The notes under the pieces are model-generated. The model worked only from the letters and a program-made list of their open reading frames with translations, searched no databases and was not told where the DNA came from. A stretch of DNA of 64,000 bases from Cellulosimicrobium cellulans (GTDB lineage Bacteria > Actinomycetota > Actinomycetes > Actinomycetales > Cellulomonadaceae), in assembly GCF_016921195.1 (NCBI RefSeq), contig NZ_JAFGYF010000004.1, positions 1 through 64,000 on the forward strand, in the 5' to 3' direction. The stretch's first letter is position 1. Every line of letters begins with the position of its first letter. The position numbers were made by a program, and so were the translations under genes. Shown in pieces: positions 32,530 to 40,829 of this stretch.

Positions 32530-33183
32530 TCAGCCCCAGGGCTGCCCGTACGCCTCGACGAGGTCGCGCACCTCGTCGTCGGTGAGGAGCCGCGCGTCGA
32601 GCCGGTCCCCGAGCAGCAACCGGACGCGCGCCGCTTCCTCGATCTCGACCGCGCGGTCGACGGCCTCCGCGACCGTGCGCCCGGCCGCGATGGACCCGTG
32701 GTTCTGGAGCAGTGCCCCGTGGAAGCGCAGCGCGCTCCCCCGCACGCGCTCGGCCTGCGCCGGGTCTCCCGGCGCGGCGTACCGGACGAGCGGCACGTTG
32801 CCCACGCGCATGACGACGTACGGCGTGACCGGCGCGAACGCCGTGTGCTCGCGCCACGGAGCGAGGCACGACGCCGCGACGGCGCTCGGCGAGTGGAGGT
32901 GCACGACGCAGCGGTACTCCGGGTCGCGCGCGTACATCGCGAGGTGCAGCGGCCACTCCTTGGTGGGCCGCGGCGCCGGGCCGTCGCCCTCCGTGACGGG
33001 GGTGCCGTCGAGCGTCGTGCGGGCCATCTGCTCGGCGGTGAGGGTCGCGAGGGACGTGCCGCTCGCGCTCATGCGCACCTCGTCGCCGACGCGCACGGAC
33101 ACGTTGCCCGACGTCCCGGGCGACATCCCGCTCGCGGCGAGACCCCGCCCGGCGGCGAGCAGCTCCTCGACCGGGTCGCTCAT
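32530..33183 (-). CDS. otnC: Class II aldolase/adducin family protein, OtnC-type 3-oxo-tetronate 4-phosphate decarboxylase
   Basis: Zinc-dependent aldolase-fold enzyme of 217 residues. In the known four-carbon acid pathway, OtnC decarboxylates 3-oxo-tetronate 4-phosphate to dihydroxyacetone phosphate and CO2. Motifs: GTSGNVSVRV, SASGTSLATLT (phosphate binding), PTKEWPLHLAMY (catalytic Glu region), VVHLHSPSAVA (HxH zinc ligands) and LLQNHGSIAAG (third His). Its ATG overlaps the stop of the kinase gene (ATGA), matching the usual OtnK-OtnC pairing. I infer the substrate from the partnership with the DUF1537 kinase. Confidence 0.85.
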   Translation of the reverse strand: MSDPVEELLAAGRGLAASGMSPGTSGNVSVRVGDEVRMSASGTSLATLTAEQMARTTLDGTPVTEGDGPAPRPTKEWPLHLAMYARDPEYRCVVHLHSPSAVAASCLAPWREHTAFAPVTPYVVMRVGNVPLVRYAAPGDPAQAERVRGSALRFHGALLQNHGSIAAGRTVAEAVDRAVEIEEAARVRLLLGDRLDARLLTDDEVRDLVEAYGQPWG

Positions 33184-34430
33184 GCGAGCACCTCCCACGC
33201 GGTGACGAAGAGGTCCTCGGTGCCGAAGTTGCCCGACTTGAGGACGAGGTTGACGTCGTCGGCCCCGCGGCGGCGACCGCGCAGCCAGGACACGCCCGGG
33301 CTCAGGAGCTGCCCGACCTCGAGCACGTGCACCCCGAGCCCCTGGACGACGCTCCCCGACGTCTCGCCGCCCGCCACGACGAGCTGCGTCGCGCCCGCCT
33401 CCGCGAGCCGCGGCGCGAGCGCGGCGAACAGCCGCTCGACCACGGCCGACGCGTCTGCGGTCACCGCACGCCCGCGCGCGACGTCGTCCGGCTCGCCCAC
33501 GGAGTACACGAGCACCGGTCGGTCGGGCTGCTCGGCCCAGCGCTCGCGTGCCCAGGCGAGGAGCCGCTCGACCTCCGCGTCCGGGTCCGCGAGCGCCGCC
33601 GCGACGTCGACCTTCTGGTACGGCAGGTGCGGCAGGGCCGCCCGGACCTGCGCCTGGGTGGCGCGCGACGCGCTGCCCGCGAGGACCGCGCGTCGGCCCG
33701 GGACGGCGGCGATGTCGCCGAGCGTCGCACCCGTCGGGTCGAGTCCGAGCGCGAGCCCGGAGCCGCCCGTGACGAGCGGGGCGTCGGACGTGGCGCGGGC
33801 GATGACCGCGAGGTCGTCGTTGTCGATGCTGTCGACGACGACATACCGCGCTCCCTCTGCCTCGGCCGCGACGATCGCGCCCCGCAGCGCCTGCTCGCCG
33901 GCCCGCACTGCGCCGACCGGCACCTCGGCTACCGGGTGCGCGGTCTGCGCCGCGAGGAGGTTCGCGACGCGCGAGTCCCACATGGGATTGAGCGGGTGGT
34001 CCTTCATGGGGCTGCGGTCGAGCGGGTCGTCCCCCACGAACAGGTGACCGCGGAAGACCGTGCGGCCGGCGTCCGGAAAGCCCGGGACGACGACGGCGCT
34101 GCGCGCGCCGGTCTCCTCCAGCAGCGCGTCCGCGACGGGTCCGATGTTGCCCTCGGGCGTGGAGTCGAACGTCGAGCAGTACTTGTCGTAGACCTGCGTG
34201 ACGCCGAGCGCAGCGAGCGCGCGGTAGGCCGCGCGCGCCTGCTCCACGGCCTGGGGGGCGGGCACGGAGCGGATCTTCAGCGCGACCACGACGGCGTCGT
34301 GGTCGGCGAGGTCCGCGAGGTCGTCGGGACCCGGGACGCCCAGCACGACGGCGGTCCGCAGACCACGGGCCCTCCAGTTGCCGGCGAGGTCGGTGGCCCC
34401 GGTGAAGTCGTCGGCGATCGCGCCGCGCAT
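33180..34430 (-). CDS. otnK: OtnK-type (DUF1537) 3-oxo-tetronate kinase
   Basis: ATP-dependent four-carbon acid sugar kinase, 416 residues. The N-terminal domain begins MRGAIADDFTGATDLAGNW, the family signature with the substrate-binding Asp pair, and contains YDKYCSTFDSTPEGNIGPVA and VVVPGFPDAGRTVFRGHLFV. The C-terminal nucleotide-binding domain has VLAGSASRATQAQV, LVVAGGETSGSVVQGLG and NLVLKSGNFGTEDLF. Family members phosphorylate 3-oxo-tetronates at O4 before decarboxylation by OtnC. Here it sits with a TRAP transporter and a zinc dehydrogenase instead of the usual beta-hydroxyacid dehydrogenase and isomerase. Confidence 0.9.
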   Translation of the reverse strand: MRGAIADDFTGATDLAGNWRARGLRTAVVLGVPGPDDLADLADHDAVVVALKIRSVPAPQAVEQARAAYRALAALGVTQVYDKYCSTFDSTPEGNIGPVADALLEETGARSAVVVPGFPDAGRTVFRGHLFVGDDPLDRSPMKDHPLNPMWDSRVANLLAAQTAHPVAEVPVGAVRAGEQALRGAIVAAEAEGARYVVVDSIDNDDLAVIARATSDAPLVTGGSGLALGLDPTGATLGDIAAVPGRRAVLAGSASRATQAQVRAALPHLPYQKVDVAAALADPDAEVERLLAWARERWAEQPDRPVLVYSVGEPDDVARGRAVTADASAVVERLFAALAPRLAEAGATQLVVAGGETSGSVVQGLGVHVLEVGQLLSPGVSWLRGRRRGADDVNLVLKSGNFGTEDLFVTAWEVLA

Positions 34431-34516
34431 CGGTGTCTCCTCTGGTCGGTCGGGTCGTCGGTCGTCGCGGGCGGCGCGGTCGACGCGCCGACGCGGCTCG
34501 GGGCCGCGGTACGGCG

Positions 34517-35524
34517 TCACGCGTCGCCCGAGCGGATGCGCTCGGCCCACTCCACGACCTGGGGGTCGACGTGGTCGAGCACCTCGGACGAGGCCTCCGC
34601 CCACTCGGCACGGTCGATCTCGTGCAGCTCGACGCCGCGCTCGACCAGGAAGTCGACGTTCTCCTGCCGCTCGGCGATCGACGTCTCGCGGTACCAGGAG
34701 GAGACGTCGTCGATCTCGGCGTCGACGATCGCGCGGAGGTCGTCGGGCCAGCCCTCGTAGGCGTCGGCCCAGACCTGGAAGTGGAAGTTGCCGAACACGT
34801 GCTCGGTGAGCGTGACGTGCGGCGCGACCTCGTAGAACGAGTTGAACCGCACGACGTCGATCGGGTTCTCCTGGCCCTCGACCGCGCCCTGCTCGATCGC
34901 GGGGAAGACCTCGCTGAGCGCGAGCGGCATGGGGCTCGCACCGAGCGCGTGCCACGTGTCGAGGTAGGTCTGCTGGGTCGGGACGCGCAGCTTGAGGCCG
35001 CGCGCGTCGGCGAGCTCGGTGACGGGACGCTGCGTGTTGAGCACGCGCCCGCCGCGGTACATCTGGCCGAGCAGCAGGAACCCGGAGTCCTCCCGGATGG
35101 CCTCGATGATCTCGTCGCCGAGCGGTCCGTCCCAGACCTCGAGGAACTGGTCCTCGTCCTCGTAGAGGAACGGCACGCCCTCGATCGCAGCGAGGTCGGT
35201 GTACCGCTCGAGCGAGCCGACGGACTCGACGACGATGTCGACGGCGCCGAACTCCAGACCCTCCTGCATGTCCTCCCAGCTCCCGAGCTGGGAGGCCGGG
35301 TAGACCTCGATCTTCACGCGGCCGTCGGAGGCGTCGGCGACCTGCTCGGACAGCCGGTTCGCGGCGCGGTCCTGCAGGCTCCCGGCGCCGTACGAGTGGC
35401 CGAGGCGGAGCAGCAGGTCGGGCTCGGGGTCCGTCGTCGTGGCCGTGCAGCCGCCGAGGGCGAGCGCGCTCGCGACGACCAGGGCGGCGACGCGACGGTG
35501 CGGCGCGGTGGTTCTCTTCCCCAC
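34517..35524 (-). CDS. dctP: TRAP transporter solute-binding lipoprotein (DctP family)
   Basis: Extracytoplasmic binding protein of a tripartite TRAP importer, 335 residues. Signal peptide with lipobox LGGCTA, then the DctP fold: LRLGHSYGAGSLQDRAANRL, DGRVKIEVYPASQLGSWEDM, LKLRVPTQQTYLDTWHALGA and VFPAIEQGAVEGQENP. The conserved Arg of KLRVP normally salt-bridges the substrate carboxylate, so an acidic solute such as a sugar acid fits the operon. GTG 35524 has AAGGAG about 8 bases upstream. DctP in Gram-positives is usually lipid-anchored, as here. Confidence 0.92.
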   Translation of the reverse strand: MGKRTTAPHRRVAALVVASALALGGCTATTTDPEPDLLLRLGHSYGAGSLQDRAANRLSEQVADASDGRVKIEVYPASQLGSWEDMQEGLEFGAVDIVVESVGSLERYTDLAAIEGVPFLYEDEDQFLEVWDGPLGDEIIEAIREDSGFLLLGQMYRGGRVLNTQRPVTELADARGLKLRVPTQQTYLDTWHALGASPMPLALSEVFPAIEQGAVEGQENPIDVVRFNSFYEVAPHVTLTEHVFGNFHFQVWADAYEGWPDDLRAIVDAEIDDVSSWYRETSIAERQENVDFLVERGVELHEIDRAEWAEASSEVLDHVDPQVVEWAERIRSGDA

Positions 35525-35619
35525 GGGAAGCTCCTTCGTGTGCGGGGCGGGCGAGGGCGCGGGACGCCCTCGCCCGCCGGGGTGCTGGTGCCGGTGGCGG
35601 GTGTCGACCGTCGCGCCGG

Positions 35620-36876
35620 CTAGTACATGCCGGTGAGGACGGGGACGTACGTGACGAGGAACAGCAGGGCGATCGAGACGCCGAGCCACGGGAGCATGTC
35701 GCGCAGCGCCCGTTCCGCCGAGATCCCGGCGATCCGGCTCGTGATGAGCAGGTTGATCCCGACGGGCGGCGTGATGAGCCCGATCGCGAGGTTGATGACG
35801 ACGATGAGCCCGAAGTGGACCGGGTCGACGCCCGCGGCGGTGACGATCGGCAGGAGGATCGGCGTGAAGATGATGATCGCCGCGTTGCCCTCGACGACCG
35901 TGCCGATGAGCAGCAGGATCACATTGGCGACGAAGAGGATGAGCAGCACGTTGTCCGTGAGCCCGAGCACGGCGTCGGCGACGATCTGCGGCGTGCCGCC
36001 GGTCACGAGCGCCCACGAGTAGGCCTGCGCCATCGCGATGATGAGCATGATCGCGGCGACGAGCATCGTCGTCTCGCGCATCGCCTTGACGACGCGCTGC
36101 CAGGACAGCTCGCGGTAGACGACGACGCCGAGGATCACCGCGATGAGGACCGCGACCGCGCCACCCTCGGTCGCGGTGAAGACACCGAGCCGGATGCCGC
36201 CCAGCACGACGACCGGGATGAGCAGGGCGGGCAGCGCCTTGGCGGCGGTGCGCACGAGCTCGCGCGCGCCCACGCCCCGCTCGGCCGGGTAGCCCTTCTT
36301 GCGGGCCACGAGCCAGCCCGTGACCAGGTACACGAGGCCGAACCCGAGGCCGATGTAGAGGCCGTGGAAGAACAGCGCGCTGATCGAGACCTCGGCGGCG
36401 ACGCCGTAGATGATCATCGTGATGCTCGGCGGGAGCACGAGCGCGACGATCGACGCCGTCGCGGTCACCGACGCCGCGTCGCCGGGCGCGTAGCCGCGGC
36501 GCAGCATCTGCGGGATGAGGAGACGGCCGACCGACGACGCGTCCGCGACCGCCGAGCCGGACATGCCGCCGAACGTGATGTTCGTGAGCACGTTGACGGC
36601 CGAGAGCCCGCCGCGGATGCGGCCGACGATCGCGTAGGCGAAGTCGATGAGGCGCTGGGTCACGCCGCCCGCGTTCATCAGCGAGCCGGCGAGCACGAAG
36701 AGCGGGATCGCGAGGAGCGGGAAGGAGCGCATCCCGGCGACGAACCGCTGGGCGCCGACCTCGGGCGGCACGCCCTCGGCGGCGAGGCTCGCGAACGACG
36801 CGAGGCCGACGGCGACGCCCACCGGGGCGCCGATGACGAGGATGAGGAGGAGGAGCCCTCCGAGGATGAGGGGCAT
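35620..36876 (-). CDS. dctM: TRAP transporter large permease (DctM family)
   Basis: Ion-coupled membrane channel of the TRAP importer, 418 residues with about eleven to twelve hydrophobic spans. Family landmarks: GAPVGVAVGLASF, LLAIPLFVLAGSLMNAGGVT, MSGSAVADASSVGRLLIPQM (re-entrant SGS segment) and GLITPPVGINLLITSRIAGI near the end. It uses a sodium gradient in characterised relatives. ATG 36876 lies 3 bases after the small-permease stop, so the two are in one operon and are likely cotranslated. Confidence 0.93.
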   Translation of the reverse strand: MPLILGGLLLLILVIGAPVGVAVGLASFASLAAEGVPPEVGAQRFVAGMRSFPLLAIPLFVLAGSLMNAGGVTQRLIDFAYAIVGRIRGGLSAVNVLTNITFGGMSGSAVADASSVGRLLIPQMLRRGYAPGDAASVTATASIVALVLPPSITMIIYGVAAEVSISALFFHGLYIGLGFGLVYLVTGWLVARKKGYPAERGVGARELVRTAAKALPALLIPVVVLGGIRLGVFTATEGGAVAVLIAVILGVVVYRELSWQRVVKAMRETTMLVAAIMLIIAMAQAYSWALVTGGTPQIVADAVLGLTDNVLLILFVANVILLLIGTVVEGNAAIIIFTPILLPIVTAAGVDPVHFGLIVVINLAIGLITPPVGINLLITSRIAGISAERALRDMLPWLGVSIALLFLVTYVPVLTGMY

Positions 36877-36879
36877 GGG

Positions 36880-37464
36880 TCAGACGTCCTTGTCCTGGGA
36901 GGTGGGCGCGACGAGCTGCTCCGCCTCGGCGATGTTCGCCTCCACGGCGTCGTCGGGGGTGTCGAAGTTGCCGCGCAGGGCCTCGACGAGCTTCTCGACC
37001 GCGTAGACGCACGAGAAGCCCATGCCGATCGGCACGACGACGTACATGGCGAGCAGCGTGATGTCCGTGCCCGTCGCGATGGTCAGGCCGGTCATGAGCT
37101 GGCGCGCGCCCGTCGGGAGCATCATCGCGGCGTAGACGGCGACGAGGCCGAACAGGCCCGCGGAGAGCGCGTAGCCGAGCGCGACGAACGCGCGGCGCAC
37201 CTTCCCGCGCAGGCGGTCGAGGAGCAGGGTCACCGCGATGTGCTCGCTGCGGCGGACCGCGACGGGGATCGCCGTCATGACGCACCAGACGAACGCGAGG
37301 GTCGCGAACTCCTCGGACCACACGGTCGGGCTGTTGAGCACGTACCGCATGAAGACCTGGAGCACGAGGACGGCGCTCACGAGCGTGATCGCGACGCCCG
37401 AGACCACGAACAGCGCGCGCTCGGCGCCGGACAGGACGCCGCGGACGGCGCGGGCCGCGCTCAC
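36880..37464 (-). CDS. dctQ: TRAP transporter small permease (DctQ family)
   Basis: Four-span partner of DctM that forms the membrane complex, 194 residues. Motifs: VFMRYVLNSPTVWSEEFATL (conserved Trp-Ser-Glu-Glu), FVWCVMTAIPVAVRRSEHI and MYVVVPIGMGFSCVYAVEKL. A charged C-terminal tail of about 35 residues extends into the cytosol. GTG 37464 overlaps the dehydrogenase stop by 4 bases (GTGA). The order dehydrogenase, DctQ, DctM, DctP, kinase, aldolase runs leftward from the regulator side. Confidence 0.9.
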   Translation of the reverse strand: MSAARAVRGVLSGAERALFVVSGVAITLVSAVLVLQVFMRYVLNSPTVWSEEFATLAFVWCVMTAIPVAVRRSEHIAVTLLLDRLRGKVRRAFVALGYALSAGLFGLVAVYAAMMLPTGARQLMTGLTIATGTDITLLAMYVVVPIGMGFSCVYAVEKLVEALRGNFDTPDDAVEANIAEAEQLVAPTSQDKDV

Positions 37465-38459
37465 GGGACCATCACCAGCTTGACGATGTCGCCCGGCCCC
37501 TCGGCGGCCATGGTCGTCGTGATCGCGGCGCCCTCCTCCAGGGAGGTCGTGCGGGACACGAGCACGTCGGCGAGCCCGGGGTGGCGCGCGAGGACGTCGA
37601 GCGCGGTGCGGAAGTCGTCCTTCGTGTACATGGCGGTGCCGAGCAGGGCGATCTCGCGCACCTGGAGCTGCCCCACCGGGACAGGCACGGGCTGGTTGAA
37701 CACCGCGACCTGGACGATCGCCCCACCGGGCGCGACGGCCTCGAACGCGCGCTCGACGAGCGCGGGAACGCCCGCGGCGACGAAGACGGCGTCGTACGAG
37801 CCGGGCTCGACCGCGGCGTCGGGCAGGTGGACGCCCGTCGCGCCGACCGCGCGCAGTACCGCGTGGACGTGCTCGCGTGGCTCGACGACGTCGACCACGG
37901 TGCTGCCGCCGTCGGCGAGGACGCGCGCGACGAGCGCGCCGATCGTGCCGCCACCGAGCACGAGCGCGCGCTCGCGGCGCCGCTCCCCCAGCTGCGCGAC
38001 GGCGTGGGCCGCGACCGCGACCGGCTCGGCGAGCGCGAGGTGCTCGTCCGCGACGCCGTCGGGCGCGGGGACCAGCGTGTACGCGGGCACGACGACGAGT
38101 TCGGCGAACGAGCCGTCCCACTCGGCGATGCCGAGCATCTGCTTGCTCGCGCACAGGTGGTAGCTGCCCGCGGCGCACAGGTCGCACGTGCCGCACGGAC
38201 GCTGCGGGTCGACGACGACGCGGTCTCCGACGGCTACGTCGGCGACGTCCGGGCCGACCTCGGCGACGCGGCCACCGGCCTCGTGGCCGGAGATCAGCGG
38301 CGGGACGCGGAACGGGTGGGTGCCGCGGAGGGCGGCCAGGTCGGAGCCGCACACCCCCGTGGAGGTGACGGCGAGGAGGACCTCGCCGGGGCCGGGGACC
38401 GGGCGCGGGATGTCGACCACGTGGGCGGTCCCGGACGTCTCGAATCTGATGGCGCGCAT
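37461..38459 (-). CDS. Zinc-dependent medium-chain (MDR) alcohol dehydrogenase
   Basis: NAD(P)-dependent polyol or sugar-acid dehydrogenase, 332 residues, first gene of the sugar-acid operon. Catalytic zinc ligands: Cys in TGVCGSDLAAL, His-Glu in ISGHEAGGRV and Glu in LAEPVAVAAH. The structural zinc loop is CGTCDLCAAGSYHLC with four Cys, and the Rossmann motif is VLGGGTIGALVA. Relatives oxidise L-threonate, L-idonate, sorbitol or galactitol. In this operon it probably makes the 3-oxo acid that the kinase uses, replacing the LtnD-type enzyme, by inference. ATG 38459 starts MRAIRFETSG. Confidence 0.88.
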   Translation of the reverse strand: MRAIRFETSGTAHVVDIPRPVPGPGEVLLAVTSTGVCGSDLAALRGTHPFRVPPLISGHEAGGRVAEVGPDVADVAVGDRVVVDPQRPCGTCDLCAAGSYHLCASKQMLGIAEWDGSFAELVVVPAYTLVPAPDGVADEHLALAEPVAVAAHAVAQLGERRRERALVLGGGTIGALVARVLADGGSTVVDVVEPREHVHAVLRAVGATGVHLPDAAVEPGSYDAVFVAAGVPALVERAFEAVAPGGAIVQVAVFNQPVPVPVGQLQVREIALLGTAMYTKDDFRTALDVLARHPGLADVLVSRTTSLEEGAAITTTMAAEGPGDIVKLVMVP

Positions 38460-38574
38460 CGTGGAACAGCTCTTTCCCCGCGACTGGGAAGCCGCGTTGC
38501 TCTGCGTGCGGGTGAGGGGAGATCTGCTGGCACGGGTGCCCGACGTCGGACGCTCGGCTCAGCAGGTTGAGTGA

Positions 38575-38593
38575 CTGTATCCTGTCATACCAG
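38575..38593. promoter_or_regulatory. Candidate FadR/GntR operator
   Basis: GTAT at 38577-38580 and ATAC at 38587-38590 form an inverted repeat with a 6-base spacer, flanked by CTG and CAG. It lies in the divergent region between the dehydrogenase and the FadR-type regulator, within a short AT-rich island. FadR-subfamily proteins bind short inverted repeats in this type of position. The regulator match is inferred. Confidence 0.55.
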
Positions 38594-38694
38594 TTGAGCC
38601 AACCCCGTCTCACGACTGTGAGCGCCGCCCGCGTCCGGGCAGGTCGCGGCCCCCGTGAGGCAGAATGGCGCGGTCGTCACCCCGAGGAGGAACG

Positions 38695-39432
38695 GTGCCC
38701 GAGCCCGATGCGACGCTGCCGACGAGCGGCATCGTGCGACAGCGCCGACTGTCCGACCAGGTCGCCGACGCGATCCGCGACGACATCCTCGCGCGCGAGC
38801 TCCAGCCCGGCGACCGGCTGCCCTCCGAACGCGAGCTGTGCGAGTCCTACGGCGTCTCCCGCACCGTCGTGCGCGAGGCCGTCCGCGCCCTCACCGCCAA
38901 GGGCATCGTCACCGCCACGCCCGGCTCCGGCCTGAGCGTCGGGCGCACCAGCATCGACGACGTCGGCCAGATGCTCCAGATGTTCCTCCACCACGGCCCG
39001 AACGTGCCCTACCTCCAGCTCCACGAGGTGCGCGCGACGCTCGAGGTCGCCGTCGCGGGCATCGCCGCCGAACGCATCGACGACTCCGCGCTCACCGGCC
39101 TCGCCGACCTCGTCGACCAGCTTCCCGGGCACGCCGACGACATCGTCGCCGCGTCCAAGAACGACTACGCCTTCCACCGCGGCCTCGCCGTCGCGACCGG
39201 GAACGACTTCTTCGTCATGCTCTACGACGTGCTCGGCGAGGGGCTGATGGAGACCCGCATCGCGACGTTCTCCTACGACCCGCGGCGCATCGACGTCGTG
39301 ACGCGCGCGCACCGTGCGATCGTCGACAACCTCGACGCGCACCGCGCCGACGGCGCCCGCGCTGCGATGCTCGACCACCTCACCGAGGTCCGCGAGACGT
39401 GGGTGCGCCACCAGGACGGCGCGCAGGCATGA
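38695..39432 (+). CDS. GntR-family regulator, FadR subfamily
   Basis: A 245-residue transcription factor divergent from the sugar-acid operon and very probably its repressor. The N-terminal winged helix reads RLSDQVADAIRDDILARELQ, PGDRLPSERELCESYGVSRT and VVREAVRALTAKGIV, the classic GntR motif. The C-terminal all-helical FCD ligand domain includes LHEVRATLEVAVAGIAAERI, NDYAFHRGLAVATGNDFF and TRAHRAIVDNL; Asp and His residues there usually bind a metal that contacts a carboxylate ligand, consistent with a sugar acid. GTG 38695 was chosen because GAGGAGG lies 4 bases before it; an ATG at 38665 lacks such a site. Confidence 0.9.
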   Translation: MPEPDATLPTSGIVRQRRLSDQVADAIRDDILARELQPGDRLPSERELCESYGVSRTVVREAVRALTAKGIVTATPGSGLSVGRTSIDDVGQMLQMFLHHGPNVPYLQLHEVRATLEVAVAGIAAERIDDSALTGLADLVDQLPGHADDIVAASKNDYAFHRGLAVATGNDFFVMLYDVLGEGLMETRIATFSYDPRRIDVVTRAHRAIVDNLDAHRADGARAAMLDHLTEVRETWVRHQDGAQA

Positions 39433-39886
39433 CCCTGCCCTTGGCGGTCGCGGCGACGGGCGGTGCGGCGGACCGCCGACGAGGTCGTGCCGGTCGTCCA
39501 GGTGCACCATCTCCACGCCTGCTCATGAACCTGCGCATGACCGCGTCGACGGCGTGACGGCGGGGAGGCCCCGAGCGGGTCGCGACCCTCACCGAGCGCG
39601 AACTCGACGTCGCACGGCTCGTCGCGCAGGGCCTGTCCAACCCCGAGTTCGCGCAGCGGCCCGCACGTCAGCGCGGCGACAGTGAAGAACCCACCTCTCC
39701 GCGGGGGGCGCGAGGCTCGGTGTGACGAACCGCGGTTCAGATCGCGGTGCTGGTGTCGCAGTCCGCTGGGAACAGCGCGTTCCGCTGACCAGAGCTGCCG
39801 AGCACGGCAGGACGAAACGGGCGCTCGCGGCGAACTTCACCCGACGGACACTTGCTCCTTCGTGGGCGGCCTGGTGAGCTGCCGGC
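39433..39886. other. Gene-poor gap holding a LuxR-type remnant
   Basis: No intact gene is supportable in these 454 bases. A degenerate LuxR helix-turn-helix (listed separately) occupies about 39579-39697. Bases 39700-39886 are less GC-rich and probably carry the promoter of the HNH endonuclease gene. I see no mobile-element ends. Confidence 0.5.
39579..39697 (+). pseudogene. Remnant of a LuxR-family response regulator DNA-binding domain
   Basis: One forward frame reads VATLTERELDVARLVAQGLS then NPEFAQ, closely matching the start of a LuxR C-terminal helix-turn-helix. After that the match moves to another frame, which reads PHVSAATVKN, the expected recognition-helix segment. A frameshift near 39657 therefore breaks the domain. 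No receiver domain is recoverable upstream and no dimerisation end downstream, so this is a decayed 3' fragment. Confidence 0.7.
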
Positions 39887-40819
39887 ATGGACTCTGCCGT
39901 CGAAGCCGCTCTGCGTACGCGCATCATCCAGTGGGTGCACGACCGGGCCGAGGCGAACGGCGGTTTCCTTCACCGGGACGAGTTGCTGGACTTCCACATC
40001 GACGGCCACAAGCTCCCCGTCATCGACTACTCGCGCGGGATCCGCAACCCGCAGAGCTTCTCTTCGACGCTGTCGATCGTCAGCTCGGCGACCGGACCAT
40101 ACGACGACACCGAGTCCGACGACGGCCTCCTCCACTACGCGTACCGCGCCGGTGACCCGTGGAGCGGCGACAACCGCAAGCTGCGCGAGGCGATGACGAG
40201 CGGGATGCCGCTCATCCTCTTCCGCAAGGAGGTCCCGAACATCTACACGCCGGTCGCCCCGGTGTACGTCGTGGACGACGAGCCGGAGAACAGTCAGTTC
40301 CTCATCGCCCTTGACGAGGCGTTCCGGTTCATCCCGGACGCGCGTCACCTCACCGCGCCCCAGCGCGAGTACGCGTTGCGCCTCGCAAAGCAGCGGCTGC
40401 ACCAGCCCGCGTTCCGCACCCGAGTCCTCGTCGCCTACGAGACCCGGTGCGCGATCTGCGAGCTCAAGCACGGCGCACTGCTCGACGCCGCGCACATCGT
40501 GCCGGACAGTGATGAACGAGGCGTCCCGACAGTGAACAACGGCCTGGCGCTGTGCAAGATCCACCACGCCGCGTACGACCAGAACATGCTCGGCGTGACA
40601 CCGGACTACGAGGTGCGCATCGCGCTCGACCTGCTTGAGGAGATCGACGGCCCGATGCTCAAGCACGGGCTGCAGGAGATGCACGGTCGGCGACTCAACG
40701 CGCCGCGCAGGAGGGCGGACCTGCCTGACCCCGAGCTCCTCGCATGGCGGTTCGATCACTTCGAAACACGATCGTCCACCCCAGCAGACTCCGGCGATCT
40801 TCCGCGGGCCAAGAGGTAG
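39887..40819 (+). CDS. HNH endonuclease domain protein
   Basis: A 310-residue nuclease-like protein. The N-terminal 170 residues (HRDELLDFHIDGHKLPVIDY, then SRGIRNPQSFSSTLSIVSSA) are typical of the N-terminal domain found before HNH domains in restriction-like or SRA-type proteins. The C-terminal HNH domain has CAICELKHGALLDAAHIVP, then TVNNGLALCKIHHAAYDQNM. It has the Cys pair, His of DAAHI, Asn and HH expected for metal-dependent cleavage. It may be a type IV restriction or defence enzyme. It converges on a Mrr-like gene with 10 bases between stops. The base composition is clearly lower in GC than neighbours, suggesting transfer. Confidence 0.8.
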   Translation: MDSAVEAALRTRIIQWVHDRAEANGGFLHRDELLDFHIDGHKLPVIDYSRGIRNPQSFSSTLSIVSSATGPYDDTESDDGLLHYAYRAGDPWSGDNRKLREAMTSGMPLILFRKEVPNIYTPVAPVYVVDDEPENSQFLIALDEAFRFIPDARHLTAPQREYALRLAKQRLHQPAFRTRVLVAYETRCAICELKHGALLDAAHIVPDSDERGVPTVNNGLALCKIHHAAYDQNMLGVTPDYEVRIALDLLEEIDGPMLKHGLQEMHGRRLNAPRRRADLPDPELLAWRFDHFETRSSTPADSGDLPRAKR

Positions 40820-40829
40820 GGAACGCCCT

